This document shows, in pieces, positions 11,951 to 13,942 of a stretch of 13,942 nucleotides of DNA. The notes beneath the pieces were generated by a model. That model ran no database searches. It saw only the letters and a list, made by a program, of their open reading frames with translations, and was not told the DNA's origin. The DNA is from CAG-841 sp963656825 (GTDB taxonomy: Bacteria > Bacillota > Clostridia > Oscillospirales > CAG-272): contig CAVKJG010000047.1 in assembly GCA_963656825.1 (NCBI GenBank), positions 1-13,942 on the forward strand. Direction: 5' to 3'. Both the position numbers and the translations under genes were made by a program. Position 1 is the stretch's first letter, and each line of letters opens with the position of its first letter.

Positions 11951-12895
11951 TTATTTCTTGAGAGCGACGACAGCCTTTGCCTTTGCGGCGATATTCTCGG
12001 CTGTAAGACCGTATTCCTCAAGAAGAACGGGAACCTTGCCGCTCTTGCCGAATTTATCCTCAACGCCGACTCTGAGAACGGGAACGGGGTGAGCTTCGGA
12101 AAGAACCTCGCACACAGCGCCGCCGAGTCCGCCGATTACGTTGTGCTCTTCGGCAGTTACGACTGCGCCCGTCTTTGTCGCGCTCTTTATAAGAAGCTCT
12201 GCGTCGATGGGCTTTATCGTGTGAATGTTGATGACCTCCGCGTCGATTCCGTCGGCGAGAAGAAGCTCTCTTGCCGCAAGCGCAAGATGTACCATATAGC
12301 CCGTTGCGACTATCGTAACGTCCTTGCCCTCGGCAAGCGTAATGCCCTTGCCGATTTCAAATTTATATGTTTTCTCGTCGTAAAGATAAGGAACTGCGGC
12401 TCTGCCGAAACGGAGATAAACAGGTCCCTTGTAATTTATTGCGGCTTCAACCGCGGCATGAGCTTCAAGCCCGTCCGCGGGATTGATTATTACCATACCG
12501 GGAATTGTACGCATAAGCGCGATATCCTCGTTGCACTGGTGAGTTGCGCCGTCCTCGCCGACGGTTATTCCCGCGTGAGTCGCGCCTATCTTGACGTTGA
12601 GATGAGGATAGCCTATCGCGTTTCTTATCTGCTCGAAGGCTCTGCCTGCGGCAAACATTGCAAAGCTGGACGCAAACGGAATCTTGCCCGTTGTCGCCAT
12701 ACCTGCCGCAACCGCAACCATATTGCCCTCCGCTATGCCGCAGTCAAAATGTCTTTCGGGAAATTTCTTTTTGAAAACGCCCGTCTTTGTAGCCTCCGCA
12801 AGATCGGCGTCGAGAACCACAACGTCTTTGTATTTTTCGCCGAGTGCCGCAAGCGCGTCACCGTAAGCCTGTCTTGTCGCTATTTTATCAGCCAT
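11951..12895 (-). CDS. tkt: Transketolase C-terminal subunit (split transketolase)
   Basis: A 314-residue protein equal to the pyrimidine-binding and C-terminal domains of transketolase. With the upstream half it moves two-carbon ketol units between sugar phosphates in the non-oxidative pentose phosphate pathway, in the cytoplasm. Visible marks are CGIAEGNMV (52-60) with Glu56, the Glu that activates the thiamine ring, FASSFAMFAAGRAFEQIRN, the GATHAGITVGEDGATHQ loop (about 103-119), and a C-terminal Rossmann-like domain ending in EEHNVIGGLGGAV. The start at 12895 has GGGGAGG upstream. The gap to the first-half gene is 15 bp. Split transketolases are usual in Clostridia and archaea. The same architecture occurs in DXP synthase and in apulose transketolase, but DXS-specific motifs are absent. 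Confidence 0.94.
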   Translation of the reverse strand: MADKIATRQAYGDALAALGEKYKDVVVLDADLAEATKTGVFKKKFPERHFDCGIAEGNMVAVAAGMATTGKIPFASSFAMFAAGRAFEQIRNAIGYPHLNVKIGATHAGITVGEDGATHQCNEDIALMRTIPGMVIINPADGLEAHAAVEAAINYKGPVYLRFGRAAVPYLYDEKTYKFEIGKGITLAEGKDVTIVATGYMVHLALAARELLLADGIDAEVINIHTIKPIDAELLIKSATKTGAVVTAEEHNVIGGLGGAVCEVLSEAHPVPVLRVGVEDKFGKSGKVPVLLEEYGLTAENIAAKAKAVVALKK

Positions 12896-12910
12896 TGCCG
12901 TATCCTCCCC

Positions 12911-13741
12911 TTACTGTGCTGAAGCGGTAAGCTCGGCTACCGCCTTTTCGTATTCTTCGGCGTTCGGAGCCTTGCCATGCCAGCCGACCTGATTTTCCAT
13001 AAACGAAACGCCCTTGCCCTTTATCGACTTTGCAATGATTGCCGTGGGCTTGCCCTTGCACGCCTTTGCGGCTTCGACAGCCGCCTCGATGGAATCGAAG
13101 TCGTGCGCGTCGGCGGTCACAACGTTCCAGTTGAACGCTTCGAACTTCTTGTCAAGCGGCGTGGGGTCGATAACGTCGACTATCGGACCGTCAATCTGAA
13201 GTCCGTTGAAGTCAACAAATATGCAGAGATTGTCAAGCTTGTAGTGAGCGGCAAACATAGCCGCCTCCCAAACCTGACCTTCTTCGGTTTCACCGTCGCC
13301 GAGCACGGCGTAAACGCGGTAATCCTTGTCGGAAATCTTTCCGGAAAGAGCCATTCCGCAAGCGGCGGAAATGCCGAGTCCGAGAGAGCCTGTCGTCATA
13401 TCGACGCCGGGAGTATGCTTCATATCGGGATGTCCCTGAAGGAAGCTGCCGGCATTACGGAAGCCTTTAAGCTCCGAAACGTCGAAATATCCTCTGTTTG
13501 CGAGAGCCGCATAAAGTGCGGGCGCGGTATGACCCTTTGAAAGCACAAAGCGATCGCGATCCTCCCACTGAGGATTTTTCGGATCTATTCTCATCTCTTT
13601 GAAGAAAAGATAAGAAAGGATGTCGGCTATTGAAAGCGAGCCGCCCGGATGTCCCGACGAAGCGGAAAACACTTCTTCAAGAATTCCGAGACGGATTTTC
13701 AGCGCTGCCTGCTGCAGTGCTTTTTTTGTGGAATTGTCCAT
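12911..13741 (-). CDS. tkt: Transketolase N-terminal subunit (split transketolase)
   Basis: A 276-residue protein covering the pyrophosphate-binding domain of transketolase. It holds the thiamine diphosphate and Mg2+: SGHPGGSLS (29-37, His31), SKGHTAPALYAAL (68-80, His71), GHPDMKHTPGVDMTTGSLG (103-121) and the TPP motif GDGETEEGQ (148-156) ending at Asn179 in DFNGLQIDG. All expected metal and cofactor residues are present. The start at 13741 has GGAGG nine bases upstream. It is the first gene of the operon, transcribed from the promoter at 13809-13837, followed 15 bp later by the C-terminal subunit. The two proteins should assemble as a 2+2 heterotetramer; this follows from the family. Confidence 0.95.
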   Translation of the reverse strand: MDNSTKKALQQAALKIRLGILEEVFSASSGHPGGSLSIADILSYLFFKEMRIDPKNPQWEDRDRFVLSKGHTAPALYAALANRGYFDVSELKGFRNAGSFLQGHPDMKHTPGVDMTTGSLGLGISAACGMALSGKISDKDYRVYAVLGDGETEEGQVWEAAMFAAHYKLDNLCIFVDFNGLQIDGPIVDVIDPTPLDKKFEAFNWNVVTADAHDFDSIEAAVEAAKACKGKPTAIIAKSIKGKGVSFMENQVGWHGKAPNAEEYEKAVAELTASAQ

Positions 13742-13781
13742 CTATTGTTTCCTCCGAAATAATTATTTTGTTAGCTTATTT

Positions 13782-13837
13782 GTCCGGCTTGACCGGACCT
13801 CAAATTAAATTATATCCGAACGTGCTTTTTTTGTCAA
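13782..13837 (-). promoter_or_regulatory. Promoter and leader hairpin of the transketolase operon
   Basis: On the minus strand, perfect TTGACA (13837-13832) and perfect TATAAT (13814-13809) with a 17-bp spacer: the strongest promoter in the window, fitting a housekeeping enzyme. A 6-bp hairpin (GTCCGG 13782-13787 with CCGGAC 13793-13798) lies near the 5' end of the transcript; it has no T-run, so it may stabilise the mRNA. Confidence 0.88.
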
Positions 13838-13897
13838 TAAATTTGAAGCAATAACAGGTAAATATTATTAAAAATCCGTTTAAGAGCAAATTTAATC

Positions 13898-13926
13898 TTG
13901 TAATCGCGCGCGCGGTGTTGTATAAT
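13898..13926 (+). promoter_or_regulatory. Rightward promoter at the window edge
   Basis: TTGTAA (13898-13903) and perfect TATAAT (13921-13926) are 17 bp apart, with a CG-alternating stretch at the start of the spacer. It points away from the transketolase operon and implies a divergent gene starting beyond the window. No coding start is visible in the remaining 16 bp. Confidence 0.6.
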
Positions 13927-13942
13927 GTATTTTGTATATGTA

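Overview
The window looks like chromosomal DNA of an uncultured, probably gut-associated Clostridia bacterium (Bacillota). The support is strong Shine-Dalgarno sites (GGAGG-type), TTGACA/TATAAT promoters, a transketolase split into two genes, a lipobox lipoprotein, a pyruvyl-transferase of the secondary cell-wall polymer type, and an intergenic repeat of a style I associate with gut Clostridia. Taxonomy is inference from style. There are no rRNA, tRNA, phage, transposase or CRISPR features.

Layout. Positions 1-136 are a cluster of terminators at the left edge. Then, on the minus strand, come a small lipoprotein (150-605) and a two-helix membrane protein of unknown function (836-1723). A plus-strand GT4 glycosyltransferase (1936-3084) converges on an orphan type IV prepilin-like protein (3170-3880, minus); the two share one bidirectional terminator. 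A 590-bp gene-free stretch follows (3881-4468). It holds the prepilin promoter, whose spacer contains a run of 12 G, and a compact array of inverted and direct repeats. Next on the minus strand is an operon of a ribbon-helix-helix protein (7107-7742) and the disaggregase ClpB (4469-7081). Two separately promoted lysophospholipid-type acyltransferases follow (7903-8715 and 8793-9521), then a 722-aa fusion of a GT4 glycosyltransferase with a CsaB-like pyruvyl transferase (9715-11883), and a split transketolase (TktN 12911-13741, TktC 11951-12895). A plus-strand promoter at the right edge points to a gene beyond the window.

How the genes fit together. Much of the content concerns the cell envelope: membrane lipid acylation, a possible glycolipid glycosyltransferase, pyruvylated wall polymer, a surface lipoprotein and a pilin-like protein. 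ClpB and transketolase are housekeeping. No single new multi-gene system is evident.

The most interesting signal is regulatory. Two minus-strand promoters, for the membrane protein at 836-1723 and the prepilin at 3170-3880, have an uninterrupted G run (8 and 12) exactly between a perfect -35 and a perfect -10. This is the architecture of slipped-strand phase-variable promoters such as those of Bordetella fim genes. Around the prepilin promoter, a C/G-run-plus-TATAAT inverted repeat also encloses the -35 box, so inversion is a second possibility. Both are inferences from one sequence and need population or read-level evidence.
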